From NCBI GenBank assembly GCA_963812915.1, contig CAWEXB010000003.1, positions 248,001-312,000 on the forward strand: a stretch of 64,000 nucleotides of DNA, given 5' to 3'. The translations under genes were made by a program, and so were the position numbers. Each line of letters starts with the position of its first letter. Position 1 is the stretch's first letter. Shown in pieces: positions 32,590 to 42,638 of this stretch. The notes under the pieces are model-generated. The model did no database searches. It was given only the letters and a program-made list of their open reading frames with translations, and was not told the DNA's origin. The DNA comes from JACVRW01 sp963812915. GTDB lineage: Bacteria; Actinomycetota; Thermoleophilia; Solirubrobacterales; Thermoleophilaceae.

Positions 32590-33566
32590 GCGCGGTTCTC
32601 ACCTACGCACTGCACTACCAGGGAGAGTTCAACAAGAACTCGCTCGGCGCCGTGTCCGAGGGGGCCAAGCTCGCGAAGGAGCTCGGCGGCGAGGCGGCGG
32701 CCGTCGTCGTCGGCGAGGGCGAGGACCTGACGGATGAGCTCTGCGCCTCGCTCGGCCGGTACGGCGCCTCGAAGGTGTACCGAGCCAGGGCGCCCGAGGG
32801 CCTCGCCCAGCCGGTGGTCGACGTGATGGCCAAGGTCATCCGGGACGACGGCTTCAAGTACGCGCTGTTCGGCGGCGGCCTGCTCGGGTTCGAGATCGGG
32901 GCCGGCCTGACGGCGAGGCTGAACGCCGGGGTCACCATGGAGGTCACCGCGGTCAAGGCCGAGGACGGCAAGCTCGTGGCCGAGCGGCCGATACTCCAGG
33001 ACTCGGCGATCGTCGACGTGGGCTACGTCAGCGAGCCGGGAATCATCATCGGCCGCCTGAACGCGTTCGACTCGGTCGAGTCGGGTGAGGGCGCGGCCGA
33101 GGTAGTGGACGTCGACGTCCAGCTCGAGGAGCACTCGAGCAAGGCGACGATGGTCCAGCGCGGGGAGCAGCGCGGCGCCGACGTGAACATCGAGGACGCC
33201 GAGGTCCTCGTGGCCGGCGGTCGCGGTCTCGGCGACGCCGACGGCTTCGAGATGTGCGAGCAGCTCGCCGAGGCGCTCGGCGGGGCCGTTGCGGCCACCC
33301 GCGCCGTGGTCGACGCGGGCTGGTACCCCTACGCGGCCCAGATCGGTCAGACCGGCAAGACGGTCGCGCCGAAGCTGTACCTGGCCGCCGGCATCTCCGG
33401 CGCGATCCAGCACAAGGTCGGCATGCAGAGCTCGGAGAACATCGTCGCGATCAACAAGGACCCGAACGCGCCGATCTTCGAGTTCTCCGACCTGGGCGTG
33501 GTCGGCGACCTCAACAAGATCATCCCCAAGCTGACCGATGCGGTGAAGGCCAAGCGGGGCGGATGA
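32586..33566 (+). CDS. etfA: Electron transfer flavoprotein, alpha subunit
   Basis: 326 aa. N-terminal ETF domain and C-terminal FAD-binding domain with VLVAGGRGLGDADGF, ATRAVVDAGWYPYAAQIGQT, KLYLAAGISGAIQHKVGMQ and the signature IVAINKDPNAPIFEFSDLGV. Holds the FAD of the heterodimer. Overlaps etfB upstream and the ETF:QO gene downstream by four bases each, so the three are translationally coupled. Confidence 0.94.
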   Translation: MSAVLTYALHYQGEFNKNSLGAVSEGAKLAKELGGEAAAVVVGEGEDLTDELCASLGRYGASKVYRARAPEGLAQPVVDVMAKVIRDDGFKYALFGGGLLGFEIGAGLTARLNAGVTMEVTAVKAEDGKLVAERPILQDSAIVDVGYVSEPGIIIGRLNAFDSVESGEGAAEVVDVDVQLEEHSSKATMVQRGEQRGADVNIEDAEVLVAGGRGLGDADGFEMCEQLAEALGGAVAATRAVVDAGWYPYAAQIGQTGKTVAPKLYLAAGISGAIQHKVGMQSSENIVAINKDPNAPIFEFSDLGVVGDLNKIIPKLTDAVKAKRGG

Positions 33567-35278
33567 GCACCGCGCCGGTCGAGTTCCCGCCCCCCGTCGA
33601 TCCCGCCAAGGAGTTCGTCGGCGCTCCCACCGATCCCGAGGACGAGCGGATCGAGGTGGGCGTCGCGATCGTGGGCGGCGGCCCCGCGGGCCTGGCCTGC
33701 GCGATCCGGCTGTCGCAGCTGCTCGCAGACGACGAGCCGCTGCTCGCGTCGCTCGGCGAGGTGCCGATCGCGCTGGTGGAGAAGGGAAGGAACCCGGGCT
33801 CGCACCTGTTGTCGGGGGCGATGCTGAACCCCTCGGCGATGCGGAGGCTCTTCCCCGACCTGTCCGAGGACGACTGGCCCACATACGGCGCCGTGGACAG
33901 GGACGCGGTGTACCTCCTGCCGAACGGGAAGGCGGCGATCCCGCTGAAGCCGACGCCGCCGCCGTTCCGCAACCACGGCAACCACGTCACCTCGGTGGCG
34001 CAGCTCGGCCGCTGGCTGGCGGAGAAGGCGGAAGAGGCCGGCGTCTACCTACTCGGCGAGACCGCGGCGGCGAAGCTGCTGGTCGAGGACGGCCGCGTGG
34101 TCGGCGTGCGCTCGGGCGACAAGGGCCGCGGTCGAGAGGGGGAGGAGTTGTCCAACTTCGAGCCCGGCTCGGACCTGATCGCCAAGGCCACCGTTCTCGC
34201 CGAGGGGACCCAGGGTCACCTGACGGGCGCGGCCATCCGGCACTTCGACCTCGGCTCGGAGGACCCGCAGCAGTGGGAGCTCGGGGTCAAGGAGGTCTGG
34301 GAGGTGCAGCGGCCGCTCGACCGCGTGATCCACACGCTGGGCTGGCCCCTGCGGTTCGGCGCAAAGTACCGCGAGTTCGGCGGCTCGTTCATCTACCCGA
34401 TGGGCGAGGACAGGGTCTCGATGGGCCTCGTGGTCGGGCTCGACTACCGGGACGCGACCTTCTCGGTCCACGACGCCCTCCAGGAGCTCAAGGCCCACCC
34501 GATGGTGGCGAAGATCATCGAGGGCGGCAAGCGCGTCGCGTGGGGCGCCAAGACGATTCCCTCCGGCGGCTACTGGGCGCGCCCGGACCTCTGGGCTCCC
34601 GGCATGGTCATCGCCGGCGACGGCGCGGGCATGGTCAACGTGCCGACCCTGAAGGGCATCCACTACGCGATCCTCGCCGGCATGTTCGCCGCCGAGACGA
34701 TCTGCGAGCGCCTCAGGGCGACCGGCAGCTGCGACGACCTGTCGAGCTATGCCGAGAAGGTCGAGGGATCGGAGATCGAGAAGGACACCTACCGCTCCCG
34801 CAACATGCGCCAGCCCTTCTCGAACGGCTTCCTCGTCGGCGGCGCGGTGGCGAACATGATGGAGATCTCGGGCGGGCGCTTCCCGGGCGGACGCTGGAAG
34901 ACCCACGACGACGCGACCGTCGACGTCTTCATCGGCAACCGCGACCGCAAGTACCCGAAGCCCGACGGCAAGACCACGTTCGACAAGCTCTCGTCGGTCT
35001 TCCTCTCAGGCAACGCCACCCGCGACGACGCCCCGAACCACATCAGGATCCAGGAGAGGGTCCCGCTGGAGATCGCGCTGATGTGGCAGAACATGTGCCC
35101 GGCGGCCGTCTACGAGGTTCCGGAGGACGAGCTCGAGGCCGCGCGGCGCGACGGCGGCCGCGAGGTGAAGCTCCAGATCACCCCGTCGAACTGCGTGCAG
35201 TGCGGTGCGATCACCGCGAAGGGCGGCCGGCTGACCCCGCCCGAGGGCGGCGACGGCCCCAACTACCAGGTCACCTGA
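33563..35278 (+). CDS. ETF:quinone oxidoreductase (FixC/ETFDH-like)
   Basis: 571 aa membrane-associated flavoprotein passing ETF electrons to the quinone pool. FAD-binding VAIVGGGPAGLACAIRLSQL, SHLLSGAMLNPSA, GDGAGMVNVPTLKGIHYA, and the C-terminal iron-sulfur region with NMCPAAVYEV and NCVQCGAITAKGG then TPPEGGDGPNY. Usual ETF:QO has four cluster cysteines (C...NC-x2-C-x2-C); here the last is missing (GAI in place of K-T-C). The frame is intact to the stop, so this is not an obvious indel. Confidence 0.9.
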   Translation: MSTAPVEFPPPVDPAKEFVGAPTDPEDERIEVGVAIVGGGPAGLACAIRLSQLLADDEPLLASLGEVPIALVEKGRNPGSHLLSGAMLNPSAMRRLFPDLSEDDWPTYGAVDRDAVYLLPNGKAAIPLKPTPPPFRNHGNHVTSVAQLGRWLAEKAEEAGVYLLGETAAAKLLVEDGRVVGVRSGDKGRGREGEELSNFEPGSDLIAKATVLAEGTQGHLTGAAIRHFDLGSEDPQQWELGVKEVWEVQRPLDRVIHTLGWPLRFGAKYREFGGSFIYPMGEDRVSMGLVVGLDYRDATFSVHDALQELKAHPMVAKIIEGGKRVAWGAKTIPSGGYWARPDLWAPGMVIAGDGAGMVNVPTLKGIHYAILAGMFAAETICERLRATGSCDDLSSYAEKVEGSEIEKDTYRSRNMRQPFSNGFLVGGAVANMMEISGGRFPGGRWKTHDDATVDVFIGNRDRKYPKPDGKTTFDKLSSVFLSGNATRDDAPNHIRIQERVPLEIALMWQNMCPAAVYEVPEDELEAARRDGGREVKLQITPSNCVQCGAITAKGGRLTPPEGGDGPNYQVT

Positions 35279-35282
35279 GGGC

Positions 35283-35558
35283 TCAGGCCCCGATCGAGAA
35301 CATCGACTCGAGGTCGTGCTGGGAGAAGACCTCGAAGGCGACCATCGTGTAGGTGTCCTCGATCCCGCGGATGCGAGAGAGCTTTCCCGTGACCACGTCG
35401 GCGAGCTGCTCGGGCTGCCCGACCCGCAGGATCGCGATGAAGTCCCATTCGCCGGTGACCGAGTACGCCTCCGCCACCCCGTCCACGTCCGCGAGCTTGC
35501 CCCCAAGGGTCGACATCGCCTCGCGCTCCGCCTTGATCAGCACGACAGCGTGGGTCAT
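35283..35558 (-). CDS. Stand-alone Lrp/AsnC ligand-binding (RAM) domain protein
   Basis: 91 aa, covering only the C-terminal alpha-beta effector domain of Lrp/AsnC regulators (MTHAVVLIKAERE, GVAEAYSVTGEWDFIAIL, TYTMVAFEVFSQHDLESMF) with no DNA-binding domain. Such proteins bind small molecules, often amino acids, and may modulate partners. Converges on ETF:QO with 4 bases between stops. TAGGGT ends 7 bases before ATG 35558. Confidence 0.85.
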   Translation of the reverse strand: MTHAVVLIKAEREAMSTLGGKLADVDGVAEAYSVTGEWDFIAILRVGQPEQLADVVTGKLSRIRGIEDTYTMVAFEVFSQHDLESMFSIGA

Positions 35559-35565
35559 GACGCTG

Positions 35566-35571
35566 ACCCTA
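35566..35571 (-). promoter_or_regulatory. -10 box of leaderless Lrp-like gene
   Basis: TAGGGT on the reverse strand, 7 bases before ATG 35558. Confidence 0.5.
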
Positions 35572-35606
35572 CAGCGCGGCGTTTGGTCACTAAACTCGGT
35601 GAAGGA

Positions 35607-35813
35607 ATGAAGCCCGACATCCATCCCGAGTACGGCCCCGCGCACGTTCGCTGCACCTGCGGCAACGAGTTCTGGACCCGATCCACGAAGCCCGACCTGC
35701 ACGTGGAGATCTGCTCGAACTGTCACCCCTTCTACACCGGCCGTCAGAAGCTGGTGGACACCGGCGGCCGCGTGGAGCGCTTCCGCCGCCGGGCCGCGCG
35801 CTCGCGCCGCTAG
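35607..35813 (+). CDS. rpmE: 50S ribosomal protein L31
   Basis: 68 aa. Zinc-binding C+ form: VRCTCGNEF and EICSNCHPFYTG carry the C-x-C and C-x2-C ligands. Standard N-terminus MKPDIHPEYGPAHV. GAAGGA directly precedes ATG 35607, and TAAACT ends 10 bases before the start. First gene of the conserved rpmE to atp run. Confidence 0.95.
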   Translation: MKPDIHPEYGPAHVRCTCGNEFWTRSTKPDLHVEICSNCHPFYTGRQKLVDTGGRVERFRRRAARSRR

Positions 35814-35841
35814 ACGACGCCGCAACTCGAGCGCCCGCGGC

Positions 35842-36594
35842 ATGTTCTCACGGAGCATGCCCTCCCGGCTCGCGATCGCAGCGCTCCTCGCCACCGGCCT
35901 GCCCGCGCTGCCGTCGCCCGCGGCCGGGCAGACCCCGGCCGCGTCGGTCAGGACGGTCAAGTGCTCCCTCGCCGAGCACGAGGCGATCTTCAACGGCCGG
36001 ATGCAGCGCGTCGAGGGCAGCGAGCGGATGGGGATGCGTTTCACGCTCCTCGAGCGCGCCGGGCTCGACGCCTTCGAGCCGGTGAAGGCGCCGGGCTTGG
36101 GCCGCTGGCAGCGATCGAAACCCGGCGTCGTCGCGTTCAGCTTCCGCCAGGGCGTGCGCGGCCTGCTCGAGAACGCGGTGTACCGCATGCGGGTCGACTT
36201 TCGCTGGTACTCGCCCGAGGGGGAGGTGGTGGAGGAGCTGCGCAGGCGCTCGTCGTCCTGCCGCCAGTACGTGGAGTTGCCGAACCTCCGCGCACGAGTG
36301 ATCGGCGCCGCCCCCACGGCGGTGCCGGGCGTGGTTCGCTACAGCGTGAGCGTGAGCAACGACGGCCCCGCCGAGGCGAGCCAGGTGCCGTTGGCCCTGA
36401 TCGTGGACGGGAAGGCGGTCGACACCCTCAGCGTGACCGCTCTCGCGGCCGGGGAGGTCAGATCGGTCACGATCCGCGGCCCCGACTGCAGGCAGACGGT
36501 CGAGGCCCGGGCGGATCCGGACGGCGCCATCGCCGAGTCGTCCGAGGACGACAACGCGCACGCCATACCGTGCGCGGACCTGCCGCGCGGGTGA
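35842..36594 (+). CDS. Secreted protein with CARDB-like domain
   Basis: 250 aa. Signal peptide (SRLAIAALLATGLPALPSPAAG) ahead of an uncharacterised beta-rich domain (SLAEHEAIFNGRMQRVEG to SCRQYVELP), then a CARDB-type Ig-like domain (LRARVIGAAPTAVPGVVRY, NDGPAEASQVPLALIVDG, AESSEDDNAHAIPC). CARDB domains usually mediate adhesion or spacing of surface proteins. No partner is evident; its place between rpmE and the DUF1385 gene looks like an insertion into the conserved run. Confidence 0.7.
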   Translation: MFSRSMPSRLAIAALLATGLPALPSPAAGQTPAASVRTVKCSLAEHEAIFNGRMQRVEGSERMGMRFTLLERAGLDAFEPVKAPGLGRWQRSKPGVVAFSFRQGVRGLLENAVYRMRVDFRWYSPEGEVVEELRRRSSSCRQYVELPNLRARVIGAAPTAVPGVVRYSVSVSNDGPAEASQVPLALIVDGKAVDTLSVTALAAGEVRSVTIRGPDCRQTVEARADPDGAIAESSEDDNAHAIPCADLPRG

Positions 36595-36624
36595 GAAAAC
36601 CGGCGACCGGCCCTCCTCCGCTTA

Positions 36625-36630
36625 TACGAT
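36625..36630 (+). promoter_or_regulatory. -10 box of DUF1385 gene
   Basis: TACGAT within TATACGAT ends 7 bases before GTG 36638. It overlaps the alternative ATG at 36629 and so argues for the GTG start. Confidence 0.5.
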
Positions 36631-36637
36631 GAGCGAG

Positions 36638-37663
36638 GTGAGCGCTCTCCCGTCCAGCAACGGCGCCGCGCCGGAACGATCCCGCGAGGCCGCAAACGAC
36701 GCCCCCATCGGCGGCCAGGCCGTGCTCGAGGGCGTGATGATGCGCGGCATCTCCACCTGGGCGGTGGCGGTCCGAAAGCCCTCGGAGGAGCAGCTCGCCG
36801 CGGGCGGCGCGACCTCGAAGGAGGGGGCGAAGGGCGAGATCGAGGTGATCTCGGAGCCACTCGTCTCCTGGACGAAGCGCCACCGCCTGCTGCGGCTCCC
36901 CGTCGTCCGCGGCGTGGTCGCGCTCGCGGAGTCGCTCAAGATCGGCTTCCGGGCGCTCGGCATCTCCGCGAACGCGCAGGCCCCCCCGAGCGAAGACGGT
37001 GAGCAGGCGATCGGTGGCGGCGCGTGGGCCGGCACGATCGCGTTCGCGGTGCTGTTCGCCGTCGGGTTGTTCTTCCTGCTGCCGGCCGGCCTGACGAACA
37101 TCTTCCGCGACGAGATCCCGGGCTCGATCCTCTTCGTCGTGATCGAGAAGCTCGTCCGCATCGCGATCTTTCTCGGCTACCTGTGGCTGATCTCGCGCAT
37201 GGCCGACCTGCAACGTGTGTTCGAGTACCACGGCGCCGAGCACAAGACGATCTCCTGCTACGAGGCCGGACAGCCCCTGACGCCCGAGAACGCGCAGCAG
37301 TTCTCCCGCTTCCACCCGCGCTGCGGCACAAGCTTCCTGCTGCTCGTGATGATCGTCGCGATCGTGGTCTTCGCCCCCCTCGGAAAGCTCGACTGGCCCT
37401 GGCTGTTCATCTCGCGGGTGGCGGGCATCCCCATCGTCGCGGGACTGGCATTCGAGCTCATCAAGTGGTTCGGCAAGAACCGCACCAAGCGCTGGGCTCG
37501 GATCCTCATGTGGCCGGGCATCCAGCTGCAGCGCTTGACGACGCGCGAGCCCGACCTCTCGCAGCTCGCGGTGGCGATTGCCGCCCTCAGCGCGGTACTC
37601 GCCGTGGAGAACCCGCGCGCCGCTTCGGAGGAGGAAAAGGTCGGCATGGAAGTAGTTGCGTAA
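36638..37663 (+). CDS. DUF1385 membrane protein (YqhQ family)
   Basis: About 341 aa. Family signature GGQAVLEGVMMRG near the N-terminus, four or five hydrophobic segments, VFEYHGAEHKTISCYEAG and FHRCGTSF-type region (RFHPRCGTSFLLLV). Function of YqhQ proteins is unsettled; the gene commonly neighbours rpmE and prfA, as here. GTG 36638 is preferred over ATG 36629 because the latter lies inside the -10 box. Confidence 0.88.
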   Translation: MSALPSSNGAAPERSREAANDAPIGGQAVLEGVMMRGISTWAVAVRKPSEEQLAAGGATSKEGAKGEIEVISEPLVSWTKRHRLLRLPVVRGVVALAESLKIGFRALGISANAQAPPSEDGEQAIGGGAWAGTIAFAVLFAVGLFFLLPAGLTNIFRDEIPGSILFVVIEKLVRIAIFLGYLWLISRMADLQRVFEYHGAEHKTISCYEAGQPLTPENAQQFSRFHPRCGTSFLLLVMIVAIVVFAPLGKLDWPWLFISRVAGIPIVAGLAFELIKWFGKNRTKRWARILMWPGIQLQRLTTREPDLSQLAVAIAALSAVLAVENPRAASEEEKVGMEVVA

Positions 37664-37702
37664 ATCAAGTTTCGGATCGGGCCGTCGCGGAACACGAGAT
37701 AG

Positions 37703-38749
37703 ATGAGCGGAGTGGTCCTCACCGGAGCCACCGGTTTCGTGGGCTCCGAGTTGCTTGCACGCTTCCTTCAGCGCGGTAGTCGCCGCGTCTATGCGCTCGT
37801 GCGCGCGAGCGACCACGACGCCGCCGCGGCCCGCCTGCCGGCGCACGAGCGCCTGACCGCGGTCGCCGCCGACATCGAGCGTCCCGGGCTCGGCCTGGAT
37901 CGCCGCACGGCCGACGCGATCGCCGAGGAGGCGACCACGGTCGTGCACTGCGCGGCCTCCGTTTCGTTCGGCCTGGACCTCGAGCAATCACGGCGCGTAA
38001 ACGTCGACGGGAGCCGCCGCATGGTCGAGCTGGCGGAACGATGCGCCCGCCGCGGCGACGGGCTGGAGCGGCTCAGCTACATCTCGACCGCCTACGTGGC
38101 CGGCACCCACCGCGGGGTGTTCGGCGAGGATCAGCTGGACGTCGGGCAGCGCTTCCGCAATTCGTACGAGGAATCGAAGTTCGAGGCCGAGACGCTCGTG
38201 CGTGAACGGGCGCGGGGGCTGCCGCTGCAGGTGATGCGGCCGAGCATCGTGGTCGGCGACACGCGCACCGGCTGGACGTCGTCGTTCAACGTGCTCTACG
38301 CGCCGCTCAAGGCGTTTGCCCGCGGCCGGCTCCCCGCCATCCCCGGCCGGCGGTCGGCGCCGGTCGACATCGTCCCCGTGGACTACGTCGCGGATGCGGC
38401 CCACGGCCTCGCCACCCACGGTCCGGGCGGCACCTTCCACCTCGTCGCCGGCGAGAACGCGAGCACCGTCGGACGCCTGCTCGAGCTCTCCTCCAGACAC
38501 CTGGAAAAGCGCGCGCCGACGATGCTCCCGCCGCTCCTCTATCGCCGGCTGGCGCACCCGCTGCTCCGCCGCCGCTACCCGGCGCTGCGCCACAGCGAGG
38601 TCTACTTCCCGTACTTCGACATGCGTTTGCGCTTCGCGACGCGGCGATACCCCCCGGCGCCGCCCGTGGAGAGCTACTTCCAGCGACTCATCGAGTTCGC
38701 GCAGGCTTCCCGCTGGGGACGGCGCAAGGCCGTACCCTTGGCGGTGTGA
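37703..38749 (+). CDS. Extended SDR / NAD-dependent epimerase-reductase
   Basis: 348 aa. Rossmann motif LTGATGFVGSELLARFL, catalytic YxxxK in NSYEESKFEAETLV, and a thioester-reductase-like layout (ISTAYVAGTHRGVFGEDQL). It resembles the reductase domain of fatty acyl-CoA/carboxylic acid reductases more than sugar epimerases, but the substrate cannot be set. Its stop overlaps the prfA start by four bases. Confidence 0.82.
   Translation: MSGVVLTGATGFVGSELLARFLQRGSRRVYALVRASDHDAAAARLPAHERLTAVAADIERPGLGLDRRTADAIAEEATTVVHCAASVSFGLDLEQSRRVNVDGSRRMVELAERCARRGDGLERLSYISTAYVAGTHRGVFGEDQLDVGQRFRNSYEESKFEAETLVRERARGLPLQVMRPSIVVGDTRTGWTSSFNVLYAPLKAFARGRLPAIPGRRSAPVDIVPVDYVADAAHGLATHGPGGTFHLVAGENASTVGRLLELSSRHLEKRAPTMLPPLLYRRLAHPLLRRRYPALRHSEVYFPYFDMRLRFATRRYPPAPPVESYFQRLIEFAQASRWGRRKAVPLAV
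38733..38738 (+). promoter_or_regulatory. -10 box ahead of prfA
   Basis: TACCCT ends 7 bases before GTG 38746, inside the 3' end of the SDR gene; a possible internal leaderless promoter for prfA. Confidence 0.4.
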
Positions 38750-39801
38750 TCTCACGGCTCGTTGAGCAGATCGAAGAGCGGTTCGCCGAGCTCTCGGAGC
38801 AGCTGGCCGACCCGGACGTGATTGCCGACCAGCGGCGCTATGCCGAGCTCGGCCGCGCCTACCGGGCGCTCCAGCCCGCGCAGGCGCTGGCGAGGGAGTG
38901 GCGGCGCGCGGCGGACGACTCCGCCGGGGCGCGCGAGCTGTTGGACGAGGATGGCGACGACCCCGAGCTGCGCGAGCTGCTGCGCGCCTCGGAGGAGCGC
39001 CTCGGCGAGCTGGACGAGGAGATCCGCCTGGCGATGGTCGAGCCCGACCCCAACGACGACAAGGACGTGATCGTCGAGATCCGACCCGGCACCGGCGGCG
39101 AGGAGGCCGGGCTGTTCGCCAGCGATCTCTTCCGGATGCTCAGCCGCTACGCCGAGCGCCGCGGCTTCCGGACCGAGCCGATCGAGGTCGGCGACGGCCA
39201 CTACACGTTCGCCATCAAGGGCCAGGGCGCCTACAGCGTCTTCAAGTTCGAGGGTGGCACCCATCGCGTGCAGCGAGTGCCGGAGACCGAGTCGCAGGGG
39301 CGAATCCACACCTCCACCGCCACCGTCGCCGTGCTTCCGGAAGCCGAGGAGGTGGACGTGGCGATCGACCCGAACGACCTCCAGGTGGACGTCTACCGCT
39401 CGTCCGGACCCGGCGGACAGTCGGTCAACACAACCGACTCCGCGGTGCGGATCACGCACAAGCCGACCGGCCTCGTGGTGTCGATGCAGGACGAGAAGTC
39501 GCAGCTCCAGAACCGCGACAAGGCGATGCGCGTGCTGCGCGCCCGCCTGCTCGAGCGCGAGATCGCGGCGCAGCAGGCCGAGGTGGCCGCGGCGCGGCTG
39601 GCCCAGGTCGGGAGTGGCGAGCGGGCGGAGAAGATCCGCACATACAACTTCCCGCAGGATCGCGTGACCGACCACCGGGTCTCCCTCACCAAGAACAACC
39701 TTCCGGCGATCCTGGGCGGCGAGCTGGACGACTTCACGGCCGCGCTCGAAGCCGAGGAGAAGCGTCGCAAGCTCGAGGCCGGCGAGCTGGTCACCGGTTG
39801 A
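38746..39801 (+). CDS. prfA: Peptide chain release factor 1
   Basis: 351 aa. Terminates translation at UAA and UAG. Catalytic SSGPGGQSVNTTDSAV, codon-reading PxT motif as PET in HRVQRVPETES, and the C-terminal RTYNFPQDRVTDHR. GTG 38746 gives the normal RF1 N-terminus. Overlaps prmC, the methyltransferase that modifies its GGQ glutamine, by four bases. Confidence 0.96.
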   Translation: MISRLVEQIEERFAELSEQLADPDVIADQRRYAELGRAYRALQPAQALAREWRRAADDSAGARELLDEDGDDPELRELLRASEERLGELDEEIRLAMVEPDPNDDKDVIVEIRPGTGGEEAGLFASDLFRMLSRYAERRGFRTEPIEVGDGHYTFAIKGQGAYSVFKFEGGTHRVQRVPETESQGRIHTSTATVAVLPEAEEVDVAIDPNDLQVDVYRSSGPGGQSVNTTDSAVRITHKPTGLVVSMQDEKSQLQNRDKAMRVLRARLLEREIAAQQAEVAAARLAQVGSGERAEKIRTYNFPQDRVTDHRVSLTKNNLPAILGGELDDFTAALEAEEKRRKLEAGELVTG

Positions 39802-40592
39802 CGGTCCGCGACGCGCTGGACGCCGCGGTGCCGGCCATCGCCGCGGCCGGCTGCGAGACGCCTCGCCTCGACGCCGAGCTGCTGATCGCCGACGCGCTCG
39901 GGGTGGACCGCGCGGTGCTGCACGCCGAGCCGGACCTCGCGATCGCCGGCGCCCAGGCACGCCTGATCTCGGAACGGGTCCGTCGACGGGTCGGACGCGA
40001 GCCCGTGGCCTACATCCTCGGCCGGCAGGGCTTTCGCCACATCGAGCTGGTCGTGGACTCGCGAGCGCTCATCCCGCGGCCCGAGACGGAGCTGCTCGTG
40101 GAAGTGGCGCTCGAGCTGCCCGAGGGCGCCCGTGTGCACGAGGTCGGCACCGGCTCCGGCGCGATCGCCCTGGCGCTGCTCGACGAACGGCCCGATCTGG
40201 TTGTGAGCGCCTCGGATGCCTCGCCGTCTGCCGTCGAGCTCGCGCAGCTGAACGCGGCTCGCCTCGGCACGCCGCTGTGGGTGGAGGCCGTGGCGGGGCT
40301 GCCGGCGGGCGACCGGGACCTCGTGATCGCCAATCTCCCCTACGTGCGCGAAGACGAGTGGCGCGGCCTGCAGCCCGAGATCCGAGGGTACGAGCCACGT
40401 GAGGCGCTGGTGTCCGGGGCCGACGGCCTCGATGCCATCCGTTCGCTGGTGGCGGAGGCGCCGGCCGGAACGCGATTGGCGCTCGAACACGCCCCCGGGC
40501 AGGCGGGCGCCGTGCGTTCGTTGCTGCGTGGCGCCCAGACCCGACGCGACCTGGCCGGGCGCGAGCGCGTCACGCTTGGGACCGTGGCGTGA
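39798..40592 (+). CDS. prmC: Release factor glutamine methyltransferase
   Basis: 264 aa. Methylates the GGQ glutamine of release factors using S-adenosylmethionine. SAM-binding HEVGTGSGAIALAL and the amide-binding motif NLPYV (NPPY in most homologues). An N-terminal helical domain with AYILGRQGFRHIELVVD is typical. TTG 39798 overlaps the prfA stop (TTGA); no later start preserves the N-terminal domain. Confidence 0.92.
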   Translation: MTVRDALDAAVPAIAAAGCETPRLDAELLIADALGVDRAVLHAEPDLAIAGAQARLISERVRRRVGREPVAYILGRQGFRHIELVVDSRALIPRPETELLVEVALELPEGARVHEVGTGSGAIALALLDERPDLVVSASDASPSAVELAQLNAARLGTPLWVEAVAGLPAGDRDLVIANLPYVREDEWRGLQPEIRGYEPREALVSGADGLDAIRSLVAEAPAGTRLALEHAPGQAGAVRSLLRGAQTRRDLAGRERVTLGTVA

Positions 40593-41200
40593 CCCCGGAG
40601 GACGTCGACACCTTCGAGCGCTGCATCGCCGTCGGCGGAGTGGCGCTGTTCCCGGCCGACACCGTCTACGGGTTGGCCACCGAGCCCGATTCGAAGGAGG
40701 GCGTGTACCGCCTCTATCGGCTGAAGGGCCGCTCGCCCGACCGGCCGGCGGCCGTCATGTTCTTCCGCCTGGAGCTCGCGCTGGCGGCGCTGCCCGAGCT
40801 CGGCGGTCGCACGAGGGCCGCGCTCCGGCGGCTGCTGCCGGGCGGACTCACGCTGCTTCTGCCGAATCCCGCGCGCCGATACCCGCTCGCCTCCGGTCCC
40901 GATCCCGGTGGGCGGCTCGGGGTGCGCGTGCCCAGGCTCGAGGGTGCGCTCGCCGCGCTCGCCGGCGTCGCCTGGCCGGTGCTCCAATCGAGCGCAAACC
41001 GCTCGGGCGGCCCCGACGCGCGGCGGGTCGAGGACGTCGACCAGCCGATCCGCTCGGGTGTCGATCTGATCCTCGACGGCGGCGAGCTGCCCGGCACGCC
41101 GTCGACCGTGGTGGACCTCTCCTCGTACGAGCTCGACGGGTCGTTCGACGTACTCCGGGAGGGCGCGGTGCAGCGGGCGACGGTGGAGGAGGCGCTCTGA
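40589..41200 (+). CDS. Threonylcarbamoyl-AMP synthase (Sua5/YrdC family)
   Basis: 203 aa. First step of t6A tRNA modification from threonine, bicarbonate and ATP. Fold motifs GGVALFPADTVYGLATEP, RLKGRSPDRPAAVMF, LLLPNPARRYP, RVPRLEGAL and SSANRSGGPDARRVEDV. GTG 40589 overlaps the prmC stop. The neighbouring order prfA-prmC-sua5 is the usual actinobacterial one. Confidence 0.9.
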   Translation: MTPEDVDTFERCIAVGGVALFPADTVYGLATEPDSKEGVYRLYRLKGRSPDRPAAVMFFRLELALAALPELGGRTRAALRRLLPGGLTLLLPNPARRYPLASGPDPGGRLGVRVPRLEGALAALAGVAWPVLQSSANRSGGPDARRVEDVDQPIRSGVDLILDGGELPGTPSTVVDLSSYELDGSFDVLREGAVQRATVEEAL

Positions 41201-41252
41201 GCGCCGACGCTCGAGATCGCGCGGCGGCTGCGGCGGCTTCCGCGACCGATGG

Positions 41253-41258
41253 TACGGT
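41253..41258 (+). promoter_or_regulatory. -10 box of glyA
   Basis: TACGGT ends 7 bases before ATG 41266 and 1 base before ATG 41260; the leaderless pattern favours 41266. Confidence 0.45.
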
Positions 41259-41265
41259 CATGCCG

Positions 41266-42552
<1,287 letters not shown>

Positions 42553-42638
42553 TCCGCGCCGGCGCCGCGGCTCCGGGTCCGCGATCGCGGCGCCGCCGGC
42601 GGGTCTTCGCGGCCGACGGCGGTAGAGGCTGCGGTGCG

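Noticed and set aside
33254..33562. Longer N-terminus for ETF:QO reaching back into etfA
   Set aside because: The extension is antisense-type Arg-rich sequence overlapping etfA; ATG 33563 overlaps the etfA stop in the usual coupled way.
41201..41259. Glycine or SAM riboswitch ahead of glyA
   Set aside because: Only 59 bases separate sua5 and glyA, and a TACGGT box sits next to the start, so no room for an aptamer.
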